From NCBI GenBank assembly GCA_002733645.1, contig NVWL01000049.1:1-64000 (forward strand): a DNA stretch of 64,000 nt, given 5' to 3'. The stretch is from Oceanobacter sp. GTDB taxonomy: Bacteria; Pseudomonadota; Gammaproteobacteria; Pseudomonadales; Oceanobacteraceae. Shown one piece after another: positions 1 through 9,955 of the stretch (positions within the stretch are counted from its first letter, which is position 1; every line of letters starts with the position of its first letter). The notes beneath the pieces are model-generated. The model was not told the origin of the DNA. It searched no databases and was given only the letters and a program-made list of their open reading frames with translations. The position numbers and the translations under genes were made by a program.

Positions 1-6
1 AAAGAA

Positions 7-83
7 TGGTGCGCTCGGGAGGATTCGAACCTCCGACCACCTGGTTCGTAGCCAGGTACTCTATCCAGCTGAGCTACGAGCGC
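7..83 (-). tRNA. tRNA-Arg (anticodon ACG)
   Basis: The reverse strand folds as a complete 77-nt cloverleaf: 7-bp acceptor stem GCGCTCG/CGAGCGC, D-arm with AGCTCAGCTGGATAGAG, anticodon stem-loop CCTGGCTACGAACCAGG presenting ACG, and T-arm GGAGGTTCGAATCCTCC. The 3' ACCA is encoded in the DNA (tggt at 7-10 on the plus strand). It lies just downstream of tRNA-Ser and csrA on the same strand, an arrangement known from Pseudomonas. The track ORF over this region is a shadow. Confidence 0.97.
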
Positions 84-166
84 ACATCGTGGGGCGCGTA
101 TTATAGGGTTGATGATAAAACTGTCAACGACTTAAATACACATCTGTGGGCTAAACAGAAAGAACG

Positions 167-257
167 TGGCGGAGAGAGAGGGATTCGAACCCTCGATAGG
201 GTATAAACCTATACACCCTTAGCAGGGGTGCGCCTTCAGCCACTCGGCCATCTCTCC
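167..257 (-). tRNA. tRNA-Ser (anticodon GCT)
   Basis: The reverse strand gives a 91-nt class II tRNA starting GGAGAGATGGCCGAGTGG. The anticodon loop CTGCTAA carries GCT (reads AGC/AGU serine codons). A long variable arm (TGTATAGGTTTATACCCTA) is followed by the T-arm GAGGGTTCGAATCCCTC and an encoded GCCA end. The long variable arm is the serine hallmark. It is 83 bases from the tRNA-Arg gene and 67 from csrA, so co-transcription of the pair is likely. Confidence 0.97.
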
Positions 258-324
258 ACATCACGGCGCGCATAATACCACGTTCAAAAATTTTTCAAAG
301 GAAAAATTGAAGGAAATTAATACC

Positions 325-519
325 TTAGTAATTTCCTGTCGATTCCCCACCATCTTTTTCACGTTGGATGCGCTGATAAATTTCTTCACGGTGCACCGCT
401 ACTTCTTTAGGGGCGTTGACACCAATTCGTACCTGATTCCCTTTCACGCCTAAGACGGTTACGGTGACTTCATCGCCGACCATCAGTGTTTCGCCTACAC
501 GGCGGGTCAAAATAAGCAT
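325..519 (-). CDS. csrA: Carbon storage regulator CsrA/RsmA
   Basis: This 64-residue protein begins [20 protein letters not shown] and contains the [16 protein letters not shown] segment, both hallmarks of the CsrA family. CsrA is a dimeric RNA-binding protein that binds GGA motifs in mRNA leaders and represses or stabilises transcripts for carbon flux, motility and biofilm. The length matches the family (about 60-65). The start has a strong ribosome-binding site, AGGAGAATCCTTATG. Its position downstream of lysC and alaS and upstream of tRNA-Ser is the classical gammaproteobacterial order. The 182 bases upstream probably hold its own promoter, but no clear hexamers were assigned. Confidence 0.97.
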   Translation of the reverse strand: MLILTRRVGETLMVGDEVTVTVLGVKGNQVRIGVNAPKEVAVHREEIYQRIQREKDGGESTGNY

Positions 520-701
520 AAGGATTCTCCTAACGTTCCTGTTTCAATATAGGGTGCTGTTGGCATTAGCCATTGTTCCGTCCCACTAATCCAGTATTGA
601 CCAAATCGGCCAGTTTGAAAGCCGAGTGGGAACACATAGTGAGAACTTTTTGTTATTAGCAGGCATTCCTTCATGGAATATCTGCCAATAACAATCGAGC
701 A

Positions 702-1937
702 TTACTGCTCTTCTGTTGCCTCGGAATCCAGTCCAAACGCTGTGTGCAACGAGCGCACAGCTAGCTCCAGATACTTTTCCTCAACCACGACCGAGATTTT
801 GATCTCTGATGTCGTGATCGCAAGAATATTGATGCTCTCATCGGCCAGTGTTTTAAACATTTTACTCGCCACACCCGCGTGTGAACGCATGCCCACACCT
901 ACAAGAGACACTTTGCAGATATCATCAGTTCCGTTAACACCACGCGCACCTAGCTCTTCAGCCAGCGCCGTTAAAAGCGACAAGGCTTTTTTGTAGTCGT
1001 TACGGTGCACAGTGAAGGTAAAGTCGGTAGAGCCGTCAGCAGACATGTTCTGCACGATCATATCGACTTCGATATCTGCATCACTAATTGGCACCAAAAT
1101 ACGTGAGGCTACGCCCGGTACATCTGGCACACCCAGTACAGTTACTTTTGCTTCATCGCGATTAAACGCGATACCAGAGATGACTGGTTTTTCCACGGAG
1201 TCGTTCTCCTCGTTAGTAATGAGTGTGCCGTTGCCTTCTTTAAATGAGTGCAACACGCGTAATGGAACTTTGTATTTGCCAGCAAATTCAACCGAACGAA
1301 TCTGAAGTACTTTCGACCCTAGGCTGGCCATTTCTAGCATTTCTTCAAATGTCACCGTTTCCATACGACGCGCCGCAGGCACCACGCGAGGATCGGTGGT
1401 GTATACACCATCTACATCGGTGTAAATCTGACATTCATCCGCGTTCAGGGCAGCAGCAAGCGCGACACCTGTGGTGTCTGAACCGCCGCGTCCCAAGGTG
1501 GTGATGTTGTTGTCATCATCCACACCTTGGAAACCTGCAACAATAACGATACCGCCATCATCGAGTACTTCCCGCATGGGCGCCGTACGAATCTCTTGAA
1601 TACGGGCCTTCATATGGGCGCTGTTGGTTTTTATACCAACCTGCCAGCCGGTAAACGAGCGTGCTTTGACGCCGCGTTTATCTAAAGCCATAGCCAACAA
1701 GGCGATTGTGACCTGCTCGCCGGTAGAAACGAGTACATCCATTTCACGTGGAGACGGAGTATCTGTTATTCCGTTCGCTAAGCCAATGAGACGGTTTGTT
1801 TCACCACTCATTGCAGACACAGCAACAACTAACTGATGCCCCTGCTCATGGAATGCTTTGAGTTTATCTGCGACGGCTTCGATGCGCTCAATAGTGCCAA
1901 CCGAAGTGCCACCGTATTTCTGTACGTATAGCGCCAT
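702..1937 (-). CDS. lysC: Aspartate kinase LysC
   Basis: This 411-residue aspartokinase catalyses ATP-dependent phosphorylation of L-aspartate, the first step toward lysine, threonine, methionine and diaminopimelate. The N-terminal KYGGTSVG (residues 7-14) is the nucleotide/aspartate-binding signature, and GRGGSDTTGVALAAAL and the ITTSEIKISVVV segment are typical. The C-terminal ~150 residues form the paired ACT regulatory domains, where allosteric feedback normally acts. Length and form fit the monofunctional Pseudomonas/Bacillus class, in which an internal start can give a separate regulatory subunit; I did not assign one here. It lies between alaS and csrA on the same strand. Confidence 0.97.
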   Translation of the reverse strand: MALYVQKYGGTSVGTIERIEAVADKLKAFHEQGHQLVVAVSAMSGETNRLIGLANGITDTPSPREMDVLVSTGEQVTIALLAMALDKRGVKARSFTGWQVGIKTNSAHMKARIQEIRTAPMREVLDDGGIVIVAGFQGVDDDNNITTLGRGGSDTTGVALAAALNADECQIYTDVDGVYTTDPRVVPAARRMETVTFEEMLEMASLGSKVLQIRSVEFAGKYKVPLRVLHSFKEGNGTLITNEENDSVEKPVISGIAFNRDEAKVTVLGVPDVPGVASRILVPISDADIEVDMIVQNMSADGSTDFTFTVHRNDYKKALSLLTALAEELGARGVNGTDDICKVSLVGVGMRSHAGVASKMFKTLADESINILAITTSEIKISVVVEEKYLELAVRSLHTAFGLDSEATEEQ

Positions 1938-2028
1938 ACTATGAATACTGCGTAAGTGTCTGAAAAGGGTCGCAATTAAACAATAATTGCGGCGATGAGA
2001 AAAGCAAATGATGGCCGCCTAAGCACAG

Positions 2029-2054
2029 GAACTGTGACATATCTGTCACAGTTC
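2029..2054. promoter_or_regulatory. Perfect 11-bp inverted repeat between alaS and lysC
   Basis: GAACTGTGACA, a TATC loop and TGTCACAGTTC form a perfect 11-bp hairpin in the 193-base gap between alaS and lysC. No T-tract follows on the minus strand, so it is not a standard intrinsic terminator. It could be an operator dyad or an RNA-processing/attenuation hairpin. Its core GTGACA/TGTCAC recurs in a larger hairpin upstream of the fimX-like gene. Function unknown. Confidence 0.6.
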
Positions 2055-2130
2055 GCGCCAAACAGCCTTGTGAACCAGATCCCGCGAGTTTTACAGCAAT
2101 CTAAGGCCAATATTCACATTGGCCCAAATA

Positions 2131-4758
2131 TTAAAGAACCCCTTCAGCCCAGCCTTCGAACGCTGTTAATGCGTCAGCAATACCTTCAGGTTTTTGGCCA
2201 CCGGCTTGCGCCATTTCTGGCTTACCGCCGCCACGTCCATCCACATAAGGAGCGCATGTCTTGACGGCATCCCCAGCTTTGGCTTTGCCAATTAAGTCTT
2301 TCGTCACACCGGCAAGTAGCGTCACTTTACCGTCTACGTTGCTCGCCAACATGATAAGCGCAGAGCCTAACTTATTTTTAAGTTGGTCCATGGTTTCACG
2401 AAGTGCTGGAACATCAGCGCCATCAAGTTGAGCTGCCAATACTTTCACGCCGTTAATCTCTTTTGCACTGCCTGCGAGATCAGAACCCGCGCTAGATGCT
2501 AATTTAGATTTGAGGGCTTCTAGCTCTTTTTCAAGTTGGCGCGAGCGAATCATTAATTGATCAACTTTATCACCGACATTATCCGTCGAGCCTTTCACTG
2601 CTTTGGCGATACCCGCTAAGGTACTTTCCTCGTGCGCAATAAAATCCAGCGCAGCTTGGCCAACCACAGCTTCGATACGACGAATACCCGCTGCAATGCC
2701 GCTCTCAGAGCTGACCTTTAGCACGCCAATATTACCTGTGCGTTTTACGTGAGTACCACCACACAATTCAATGGAGAAATTATCTACGCCCATCGAGAGT
2801 ACACGTACTTCGTCGTCGTATTTTTCACCAAACAATGCCATTGCACCGGCTTCTTTAGCGGCATCCACATCCATCAGGCGAGTAGTAACGTCGGTGTTGG
2901 CTCGAATTTGTGCGTTCACTATGGTTTCGATCTCCGTCAGCTCTGCCGCAGATACCGCTTCCAAGTGAGAGAAATCAAAACGCAGCTTGTCGTAAGTCAC
3001 CAATGAGCCTTTCTGACTGACGTGCTCACCCAATACTTTACGCAACGCGGCATGTAGCAAGTGGGTCGCTGAGTGATGCAACGCAGTTGCTTGGCGCTTA
3101 TCCGCATCAACACTGGCCGTCAGTTGATCCCCTGCTTTCACAGCGCCTTCAACCAACACACCTTTATGTAGGTGATTTTTACCTTCTTTGCTGGTGTCTT
3201 TTACTTGGAACACGACACCGTCGGCTTTTAAGAAGCCTGAATCCCCGGCCTGACCACCACTCTCGGCGTAGAAGGCTGTTGCATCGAGTACTAATACAGC
3301 TTCATCCCCAGCGCTCAGGCTATCTACGCTTTTGCCCCCTTTAAACAGGGCTTTCACCGTGCCTGTGTTTTCTAGATCGTCGTAACCAACAAAGCTGGTT
3401 TCACCATCAATCTCTAACCCTTTGCCGTAGTCCGCAGAGAAGTTACCCGCCGCGCGGGCTGTCTCACGCTGCTTTTCCATTGCTGCGTTAAAGCCATCTT
3501 CATCAACTTTCAGATCACGTTCACGAGCGACATCCGCGGTTAAGTCAAACGGAAAACCATAGGTGTCGTACAATTTAAAGGCGGTTTCACCAGGAATGGT
3601 ATCGCCTTCTAATTCAGCAATAGTACTGCTTAAAATCGCCATACCTTTATCTAAGGTTTTAGCAAATTGCTCTTCTTCTAAGCGCAGTACTTTTTGCACG
3701 TGCTCTTGCAGAGTCACTAGCTCGGGATACGCCACACCCATCTGTGCTACCAGTGCAGGTACTAGCTTATTAAAGAAGCCGACCTTTGCCCCTAGCATGT
3801 GTCCATGACGCACCGCACGACGGATAATACGACGCAGCACGTAACCACGGCCTTCATTAGATGGCAGCACGCCATCAACGATAAGGAAACTGGTTGAACG
3901 AATATGATCGGCTATCACGCGCAGTGATTTGTTCTCAGTATCATGACACGTCGTTAACTCTCCCGCCGCTTTCAGTAAAGCTTGGAATAAGTCGATTTCG
4001 TAGTTGCTGTGCACGCCCTGCATGATCGCAGAAATACGCTCTAAGCCCATGCCGGTATCAACTGAAGGCTTAGGTAGCTTGATCATTTCGCCGTCGGCTT
4101 TACGCTCATACTGCATAAAGACGTTGTTCCAGATTTCAATGAAACGGTCACCGTCTTCTTCTGGTGTCCCCGGCTTTCCACCCCAAATATGCTCGCCGTG
4201 ATCGTAGAATATTTCTGTACATGGTCCACACGGGCCGGTGTCACCCATTTGCCAGAAGTTGTCTGACGCAAAACGAGCGCCTTTGTTATCACCAATGCGA
4301 ATAATTTTATCCGCTGGGATACCCATTTTTTTATTCCAGATATCGAAAGCTTCGTCGTCCTCGGCGTACACAGTCACCAACAACTTATCGACCGGCAGGT
4401 TTAACCACTCTTTCGAGGTTAAAAATTCCCAAGCGTAGCTAATGGCATCGTCTTTAAAATAATCACCAAAACTGAAGTTACCCAGCATTTCAAAGAAGGT
4501 GTGATGACGCGCGGTATAACCGACGTTTTCAAGGTCATTGTGTTTACCGCCCGCACGAACACAGCGCTGAGAAGATGTCGCGCGCGTGTAACTGCGTTGC
4601 TCACTGCCGAGAAAGCAGTCTTTAAACTGCACCATTCCGGCGTTAGTAAATAGCAAAGTCGGGTCATTACCCGGAATCAGTGGGCTGGACGCGACAATTT
4701 CGTGACCTTTGCTGGCAAAGAAGTCGAGAAATGCCTGGCGAATATCTGAGCTTTTCAT
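2131..4758 (-). CDS. alaS: Alanyl-tRNA synthetase AlaS
   Basis: AlaS charges tRNA-Ala with alanine and hydrolyses mischarged Ser/Gly-tRNA-Ala. From the ATG at 4758 the protein is 875 residues, matching the family. It starts [20 protein letters not shown], the usual N-terminus of the class II catalytic core. The editing-site zinc ligands are visible as HHSATH (561-566) and CGGTH (Cys666), at nearly the E. coli positions. The C-terminal domain contains the glycine-rich [15 protein letters not shown] segment. The track start at 4794 is a TTG that adds 12 residues without family support, so I prefer the ATG. Lies upstream of lysC and csrA. Confidence 0.97.
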   Translation of the reverse strand: MKSSDIRQAFLDFFASKGHEIVASSPLIPGNDPTLLFTNAGMVQFKDCFLGSEQRSYTRATSSQRCVRAGGKHNDLENVGYTARHHTFFEMLGNFSFGDYFKDDAISYAWEFLTSKEWLNLPVDKLLVTVYAEDDEAFDIWNKKMGIPADKIIRIGDNKGARFASDNFWQMGDTGPCGPCTEIFYDHGEHIWGGKPGTPEEDGDRFIEIWNNVFMQYERKADGEMIKLPKPSVDTGMGLERISAIMQGVHSNYEIDLFQALLKAAGELTTCHDTENKSLRVIADHIRSTSFLIVDGVLPSNEGRGYVLRRIIRRAVRHGHMLGAKVGFFNKLVPALVAQMGVAYPELVTLQEHVQKVLRLEEEQFAKTLDKGMAILSSTIAELEGDTIPGETAFKLYDTYGFPFDLTADVARERDLKVDEDGFNAAMEKQRETARAAGNFSADYGKGLEIDGETSFVGYDDLENTGTVKALFKGGKSVDSLSAGDEAVLVLDATAFYAESGGQAGDSGFLKADGVVFQVKDTSKEGKNHLHKGVLVEGAVKAGDQLTASVDADKRQATALHHSATHLLHAALRKVLGEHVSQKGSLVTYDKLRFDFSHLEAVSAAELTEIETIVNAQIRANTDVTTRLMDVDAAKEAGAMALFGEKYDDEVRVLSMGVDNFSIELCGGTHVKRTGNIGVLKVSSESGIAAGIRRIEAVVGQAALDFIAHEESTLAGIAKAVKGSTDNVGDKVDQLMIRSRQLEKELEALKSKLASSAGSDLAGSAKEINGVKVLAAQLDGADVPALRETMDQLKNKLGSALIMLASNVDGKVTLLAGVTKDLIGKAKAGDAVKTCAPYVDGRGGGKPEMAQAGGQKPEGIADALTAFEGWAEGVL

Positions 4759-4870
4759 ACGGCGACGGTGATCCAAACTGGTTAATCTAAACAAGGTTTA
4801 GAGGACAAAAAAGAAGCAGTATAGCGGTTTGTAAGGCCAAGGCCGAGTAGAACAATCGCAATATAGTCGC

Positions 4871-4899
4871 TTGACGGCTAAATCGTCCAGATATAATAT
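4871..4899 (+). promoter_or_regulatory. Sigma70-like promoter upstream of the DUF2892 gene
   Basis: TTGACG at 4871-4876 is followed after 17 bases by TAATAT (4894-4899), with an overlapping TATAAT at 4892. The ATG of the small membrane protein is about 40 bases downstream behind an AAAGGA ribosome-binding site. The position, in the divergent gap opposite alaS, fits. No operator was recognised. Confidence 0.6.
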
Positions 4900-4936
4900 A
4901 CCCGGATAATCATATAGATATAATAAAGGACATCCA

Positions 4937-5140
4937 ATGAACATTGATCGTCTTGTATTTGCCATCGCTGGCACCTTTATCTTAGCCAGTCTCGCTCTGT
5001 CGCAACTGCACTCCGTTTATTGGCTTTGGTTCACTGCGTTTGTTGGTGCCAACTTGCTGCAATCCTCATTTACAGGGTTCTGCCCTCTGGCAAAAATTTT
5101 GAAAGTTGTCGGCGTTCCAATAGGAAGTGCGTTTCAGTAA
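4937..5140 (+). CDS. DUF2892-type small inner-membrane protein
   Basis: This 67-residue protein has two hydrophobic helices (about residues 7-22 and 27-45) and a C-terminal [13 protein letters not shown] segment. That pattern matches DUF2892, the membrane domain also found fused to rhodanese in YgaP. The Cys-Pro in the GFCP segment is conserved in that family as I recall it. The molecular role is not established; a link to sulfur or persulfide chemistry is only by analogy to YgaP. AAAGGA precedes the ATG and a good sigma70-like promoter lies upstream. It is divergent from alaS and appears monocistronic. Confidence 0.8.
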   Translation: MNIDRLVFAIAGTFILASLALSQLHSVYWLWFTAFVGANLLQSSFTGFCPLAKILKVVGVPIGSAFQ

Positions 5141-5251
5141 TACGGCTGATATAACTCACCTTTTTTAGTTTTTGTCTGAAATCGACAGGCGATAACCGAC
5201 CAGCCTCGTTATACTGCCCTTTTTGATCTCTCTGCGATCTAAGGAAGTACC

Positions 5252-6226
5252 ATGAAACGCTGGACGTGTTTTCTTTTCACTATTTTTCTGTTCTCCCCAG
5301 CACTAGCAACAGACTGGGAAAAATACCCTGACACTCTGCCTGTATTCAATTATGAAGGCGATAAACTGAAGCAACACTGGGATGCACTGACATCCATTAG
5401 CCACGTCGAGTATCCGGATACCGATTGGCTAAAAGGTATGGTCGAACGCTACCCGCGCCTGGCTTACACCATGGTCACCCTATCTGCTGAAAAAAATGTT
5501 CATCCCGCGGTGTTCGCTGCGATTCATGATTCAAACTTTGATCCATTAGCGTATGAAATACAGCAGGTATGGCGCTTACATTTTGAAGGTAAATTCGAAG
5601 AAGCCTACGAACATGGAATGCAGCTTGGTCCATTGGGGAAAATCCCCGCGATATACTCTCGCTTAAGTCACGCCTCGCTACTCATTAACGATACAAAAGA
5701 TAAATTCGAAGAATTTGAAGCGGCAGCGAACCAATCCAATGAAGGCCTAACGATTGTTCCTGATTATTCGTTTGCTCAATTTGGATTGGTGTACGCCCGT
5801 GTAAGAACCCTAGAGCTTATGGATACCGGCGAAGCAAGATCCTCGGGCTACATTAGCTTCTCTCAAGAGGAGCTAGAAAAACTGCAAAAACGCTTTCCTG
5901 AACGCGCTATTTACTATGCAACTCAGGGTGGGTTAGAAGCAGGCATCGTTGAGCGTGTTGGTTCTTTTCTTGGCAGCATCACTTATGGTGCAACCAAAAG
6001 CAGTTCAATTGAGGCTTTTGACAGTGCGTTAAAATTAACCGCTGACGTGCCTGTTATCTACAACGAATATGCCGTTGCCTTAAGCCGCCTAGATAAGAAA
6101 GACTTCCGTAAAGACATCAAAAAAATATTGCAAACCTGTACGCAGCTCAATCCAATGAGTGCCGAAGAAGCACTCAATCAGATGCACTGCCAGAGCATGT
6201 TAAAACAAAGCAACAAGGACGATTAG
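5252..6226 (+). CDS. Exported helical-repeat-like protein of unknown function
   Basis: This 324-residue protein begins with a clear signal peptide (MKRWTCFLFTIFLFSPALA, cleavage likely before TDWEKY), so it is probably periplasmic or envelope-associated. The rest is rich in short amphipathic helices (FEEAYEHGMQLGPLGKIPAIYSRLSHASLL and similar), resembling TPR/SEL1-like helical repeats, but no consensus repeat can be firmly read. No catalytic motif was seen. TAAGGAAG precedes the ATG. The stop is one base before the start of the next gene, so these two are almost certainly co-transcribed and coupled with the hydrolase gene downstream. Confidence 0.75.
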   Translation: MKRWTCFLFTIFLFSPALATDWEKYPDTLPVFNYEGDKLKQHWDALTSISHVEYPDTDWLKGMVERYPRLAYTMVTLSAEKNVHPAVFAAIHDSNFDPLAYEIQQVWRLHFEGKFEEAYEHGMQLGPLGKIPAIYSRLSHASLLINDTKDKFEEFEAAANQSNEGLTIVPDYSFAQFGLVYARVRTLELMDTGEARSSGYISFSQEELEKLQKRFPERAIYYATQGGLEAGIVERVGSFLGSITYGATKSSSIEAFDSALKLTADVPVIYNEYAVALSRLDKKDFRKDIKKILQTCTQLNPMSAEEALNQMHCQSMLKQSNKDD

Positions 6227-6227
6227 T

Positions 6228-6503
6228 ATGTTAACGACGGGCCTTATTTTATTTGCCATGATCCCTGCAATGGCACTCACCATGCTAAATTTAGGTATTG
6301 GTCCGTTTGGTCATCCCAGTTTAATTAAGCATCACCAAAAATTTCGCACGCTGCCGAACATTGTTCGCTATTTCATTCAAGCGACCTGTGCATTTATTCT
6401 AATAATAGGGGCGGCGCAAATGCTCGGCCTGATAGATCTAAACATTCATCACACCACAGACTCCACAGCCAATTCATCACTCAATATAACGCCTAAAGAG
6501 TAA
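6228..6503 (+). CDS. Small hypothetical membrane protein
   Basis: This 91-residue protein has two predicted membrane helices, about residues 2-22 (LTTGLILFAMIPAMALTML) and 46-68 (YFIQATCAFILIIGAAQMLGL), joined by a basic loop with KHHQKFR and followed by a Ser/Thr-rich tail. Family not recognised. The ATG lies one base after the preceding stop codon (TAGTATG), and the ribosome-binding site must sit in the upstream gene's last codons, indicating translational coupling. The hydrolase gene follows after 8 bases, so the three probably form one transcription unit. Confidence 0.75.
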   Translation: MLTTGLILFAMIPAMALTMLNLGIGPFGHPSLIKHHQKFRTLPNIVRYFIQATCAFILIIGAAQMLGLIDLNIHHTTDSTANSSLNITPKE

Positions 6504-6511
6504 GGGGAACT

Positions 6512-7375
6512 ATGGACATCACGCATATTTACAACGGACCTATTGGTTTAGAAACCCGCCATGCAGGGCCAACTGATGGCGAAGTTGTCATCATGTTGCA
6601 CGGCTTCCCTGAATGCTGGAACACGTGGAAGCACCAACTACCAGTACTTGCTGAGGCGGGTTACCGAGTTTATGCCCCGAACATGCGTGGCTATGGTTTA
6701 TCATCCAAACCTGATGGTGTTGACGCGTATCATGTGGATCAATTAATTAAAGATGTTGATGCTATTCGCCGTCACTCGGGGGCAAAAAAAATCCATCTTG
6801 TGGGTCACGATTGGGGCGCTATTGTCGCGTGGTGGTATGCACTAAATAAACCAGAGCATTTGGCTAGCCTGTCTATTTTAAATGTTCCACATCCTACGGC
6901 TTTTTTAAAAGTACTAAAAAGCAAACCGTCTCAGCTCCTCAAGAGTTGGTACATTTTCTATTTTCAATTGCCTTTTCTACCAGAACTAACCGTGCCTTTT
7001 AAACAATTCTTCTTTTTTAGAAATGTACTTGCTCGTACCTCGAACAAGGGCAGTTATGAGCAAAGCGATTATGATGAGCTGCTCAAACATTGGAAAACCC
7101 CCGGTTCGTTAAAAGCAATGATTAATTATTATCGTTCCGCGATTCGCAGCCAGCCAAAACCGCCCAACGGCAATACCATTGATACCCCAACGCAGATTTT
7201 ATGGGGCGAACGTGACTTGGCCTTAAGCCTCGACATGGCTTACTTAAGCGAAAAATATTTAACCAATGGATCGCTCACGACTTATCCCGATGCTACCCAT
7301 TGGTTAGCCCATGACAAGCCCGATGAAATTAACCAACGCTTACTAAGGCATTTCCAGTCCTACAGTTCACGTTAA
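6512..7375 (+). CDS. Alpha/beta hydrolase, epoxide-hydrolase-like
   Basis: This 287-residue alpha/beta-hydrolase-fold protein has an oxyanion motif HGFPECW, a nucleophile elbow GHDWGA with Asp as nucleophile, an acid-region WGERDLALS and a catalytic His in DATHWLAHDKP. An Asp nucleophile with HGxP and the cap-domain NYYRSAIR points to the epoxide hydrolase subgroup (EC 3.3.2-type) rather than an esterase; haloalkane dehalogenase is the alternative because it shares the Asp nucleophile. WYIFYFQLPFLPE is also characteristic. Probably cytoplasmic, with no signal peptide. AAGGGGAAC precedes the ATG. Last gene of the three-gene run starting at 5252. Natural substrate unknown. Confidence 0.88.
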   Translation: MDITHIYNGPIGLETRHAGPTDGEVVIMLHGFPECWNTWKHQLPVLAEAGYRVYAPNMRGYGLSSKPDGVDAYHVDQLIKDVDAIRRHSGAKKIHLVGHDWGAIVAWWYALNKPEHLASLSILNVPHPTAFLKVLKSKPSQLLKSWYIFYFQLPFLPELTVPFKQFFFFRNVLARTSNKGSYEQSDYDELLKHWKTPGSLKAMINYYRSAIRSQPKPPNGNTIDTPTQILWGERDLALSLDMAYLSEKYLTNGSLTTYPDATHWLAHDKPDEINQRLLRHFQSYSSR

Positions 7376-7472
7376 ACAATCGTCTGAATAAACTTCCACC
7401 CTTGAGCTAGGGTTATTCTGCAGCAGGGTTGGAAGTCGCCATAAAATGGCCGACTTTTGTTCACTTTGTCCG

Positions 7473-7478
7473 TATAAT
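7473..7478 (+). promoter_or_regulatory. Putative -10 element of the NADH dehydrogenase gene
   Basis: A perfect TATAAT lies 32 bases before the ATG of the NADH dehydrogenase gene. The -35 position has no good TTGACA match, so this promoter may need an activator. An imperfect inverted repeat (CTTCCACCCT ... AGGGTTGGAAG) lies just upstream at about 7392-7436 and could be a hairpin ending the preceding operon or an operator. Confidence 0.45.
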
Positions 7479-7510
7479 GCCGCCAATTTTAACGACTACT
7501 GGAGTTCACC

Positions 7511-8794
7511 ATGCAACGAATCGTCATTGTTGGCGGCGGAGCAGGCGGGCTGGAACTAGCGACTCAATTAGGGCGCAAGCTCGGCAAAAGTAAGAAAGCC
7601 GACATCGTGTTAATTGACGCCAGCCCCACTCACCTTTGGAAACCCTTATTACACGAAGTAGCCACTGGCGCGCTTGATTCCGGCGTTGACGAGTTAAGCT
7701 ACCGAGCACATGGTAAAAAACACGGTTTTGATTTTCGTATAGGTCGGATGAATGGCCTACAGCGTGACGAAAGAAAAGTCGTGCTGCAGGCCATGCTTGA
7801 TGAAAAAAATCGGGAAATTTTACCAGAACGTACGGTCTCTTACGATACGCTCGTCTTGGCGATAGGCAGTGTCACAAACGATTTTGGCACCCCTGGCGCC
7901 GCAGAGAATTGCATATTCTTAGACAGTCGTGATCAAGCTGAACGCTTCCACCACATTTTGCTCAATGAGTTTCTACGATCAAGTAATCGTGAAGAGCCCA
8001 CACCGCTCGAAATTTCAATTGTTGGTGCTGGTGCAACTGGCGTTGAGCTATCGGCTGAGCTGTATAACACCGCCGAAGTCATTGCTTCTTATGGTGTTAA
8101 GAACGTCAGCCCGGAACAGCTTAAAGTATCATTAATTGAAGCTGGTGAACGCATCCTTCCCGCCCTACCCCCGAGACTATCCGCAGCTGCAACCCGCGAA
8201 CTGGAAGCACTCGGTGTGGAAGTTAAAACTAAGACAATGATTACCGAAGTCACAGATCAGGGCTTCCGCACCAAAGACGGCGATATTATCCCATCCGTGC
8301 TTCGTGTTTGGGCCGCAGGTGTAAAAGCCCCTGAGTTTATGAAAACACTCGGGCTTGAAACTAACCGAGCCAATCAACTCGTCGTCAACTCCAGTTTACA
8401 AACGACCGACGACCATATTTTTGCACTCGGCGATTGCTGTAGTGTGATGCACAGCGATGGCAAGCCAGTTCCCCCGCGCGCCCAAGCGGCGCACCAGCAA
8501 TCAACACACCTTGTAAAAGCACTGCGAGCACGTCACAAGGGGCAGCCTATGCCTGAGTTTGTGTATAAAGATAAAGGATCTTTGGTATCCCTGAGTCGCT
8601 ACAGTACAGTGGGGAGCCTAATGGGTAACCTGACGAAGGGGTCGATGATGATTGAAGGTAGGCTAGCAAGAATTGTGTATGTGTCGCTGTACCGACTACA
8701 CCAAGTCGCGCTTCATGGTTACTGGCACACCTTATTACTGAGCCTTGTTGGCCACATCAATAAAGTTATTCGTCCTCGACTGAAATTGCATTGA
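7511..8794 (+). CDS. ndh: Type II NADH dehydrogenase (NDH-2)
   Basis: This 427-residue flavoprotein contains two Rossmann dinucleotide motifs: [12 protein letters not shown] at residues 4-15 (FAD) and [15 protein letters not shown] near residue 174 (NADH). FALGDCC near the C-terminal third is the FAD-ribityl contact typical of NDH-2. The basic amphipathic C-terminus ([19 protein letters not shown]) fits peripheral membrane attachment. NDH-2 passes electrons from NADH to quinone without proton pumping. Length is normal for the family. A related flavin disulfide reductase is possible, but no CxxxxC redox motif is present. The gene ends 29 bases inside the converging AraC-type regulator gene. 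Confidence 0.9.
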   Translation: MQRIVIVGGGAGGLELATQLGRKLGKSKKADIVLIDASPTHLWKPLLHEVATGALDSGVDELSYRAHGKKHGFDFRIGRMNGLQRDERKVVLQAMLDEKNREILPERTVSYDTLVLAIGSVTNDFGTPGAAENCIFLDSRDQAERFHHILLNEFLRSSNREEPTPLEISIVGAGATGVELSAELYNTAEVIASYGVKNVSPEQLKVSLIEAGERILPALPPRLSAAATRELEALGVEVKTKTMITEVTDQGFRTKDGDIIPSVLRVWAAGVKAPEFMKTLGLETNRANQLVVNSSLQTTDDHIFALGDCCSVMHSDGKPVPPRAQAAHQQSTHLVKALRARHKGQPMPEFVYKDKGSLVSLSRYSTVGSLMGNLTKGSMMIEGRLARIVYVSLYRLHQVALHGYWHTLLLSLVGHINKVIRPRLKLH

Positions 8795-9803
8795 TCGTTG
8801 AAAGATACGCTTGGCGATAGTCGCCAGGCGTTGACCCTGTCCAACGGCGAAACGCCTTATAAAATGCACTTGGCTCTGTGTAGCCCACCATATAAGCAAC
8901 TTCGTACAAGGGTAAATCACCCTCGCAAATTAACTTCATTGATAGCCCTTGGCGAGCCTCATCTAATAGATTTTGATACGTCGTACCTAGCGCACGTAAG
9001 CGGCGCTGAAGGTTACGCACACTGATGCCCAGCTGATCTGCAACACCATCTTGAGATACATTTCGACGCATCAAACACATCTGCAAGATATCTTTCAGTT
9101 CTTCGTACAAGACAATATGTTCACGAAATCGCTGATCTTGACGTGCTAATTCGCGCTGCACACTTCGGAACATGACCGTTTGAGGATCAGGGCCGATACG
9201 AACCCAGGCACTCGCACTAATTTCAAACGAGTACGATGAACTGGCAACAACAGACATACGCAAGTAGTCGGAGACTTCATTAACGTCATGAATGTGATCG
9301 CTAGGGATTCTTACGGTAATGTCGTCTGTTTGGTAAGCCGCACCCAACACATCCCGACAGACACCCGCCATAATGATGACGGCAGCACATAACTGCAAAG
9401 GCGACACGTGACGCTCAGGATGACGCTCGACCCCAATGGTAACGACATCACTGGCGTCAACATCTAGGGTGTATCTAAGACTTCCGGTATTTAAATAGAC
9501 GTATGGTACTAGCGCTTCTATTCCTTTTTTTAACGAACTGGCATAGCGCAGCAGGCGCTGCAAGGGCATGTCCCTGCGCGCCATATAGATTCCTAGATCA
9601 AACGGAAACATGGGGTCGCTTAGATGTCGGTCAACATAGTCGTAGGCATCCGCAACTCGATCGGTCTCAACCCAACGAGGCAATGGAGATTTAGAATCAA
9701 TTCCAAGAATTGGCCAAATCTGGTCCATATTGATACCACGCTCCGCCCAATAATTTAGCAGATGCTGTACCAACACAATATCGACTTGAGCAGTCGGTGT
9801 CAT
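8766..9803 (-). CDS. AraC-family transcriptional regulator (Arabinose_bd-type N-domain)
   Basis: From the ATG at 9803 this is a 345-residue regulator. The C-terminal ~100 residues hold two helix-turn-helices: the first around [20 protein letters not shown], the second around [24 protein letters not shown], the AraC/XylS signature. The N-terminal part matches the ligand-binding domain common in OruR/ArgR-like Pseudomonas regulators, but the effector is unknown. GGGAGGGAT immediately precedes the ATG, whereas the track start at 9815 is a TTG four codons upstream, so the ATG is preferred. It converges on ndh with a 29-base 3' overlap. No target is evident nearby. Confidence 0.9.
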   Translation of the reverse strand: MTPTAQVDIVLVQHLLNYWAERGINMDQIWPILGIDSKSPLPRWVETDRVADAYDYVDRHLSDPMFPFDLGIYMARRDMPLQRLLRYASSLKKGIEALVPYVYLNTGSLRYTLDVDASDVVTIGVERHPERHVSPLQLCAAVIIMAGVCRDVLGAAYQTDDITVRIPSDHIHDVNEVSDYLRMSVVASSSYSFEISASAWVRIGPDPQTVMFRSVQRELARQDQRFREHIVLYEELKDILQMCLMRRNVSQDGVADQLGISVRNLQRRLRALGTTYQNLLDEARQGLSMKLICEGDLPLYEVAYMVGYTEPSAFYKAFRRWTGSTPGDYRQAYLSTINAISVEDE

Positions 9804-9955
9804 ATCCCTCCCCAATTAGGTTTTCCATACGTACGATGACAATTAACATGTGTTCGTTTCTGTCTAGTGGATGTTCCGGAGCTAGGGGGGTCTAGTCAAT
9901 AGACTGAGGCGACACTGCCATGTTAGGCATAAAAATACATGCGCATACGGCAAAT

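Noticed and set aside
6-206. 66-residue ORF at the window start
   Set aside because: It overlaps the tRNA-Arg gene and the start of the tRNA-Ser gene, has no ribosome-binding site, and is explained by the tRNAs.
2029-2054. Intrinsic terminator for alaS
   Set aside because: The hairpin is perfect but no T-tract follows on the minus strand.
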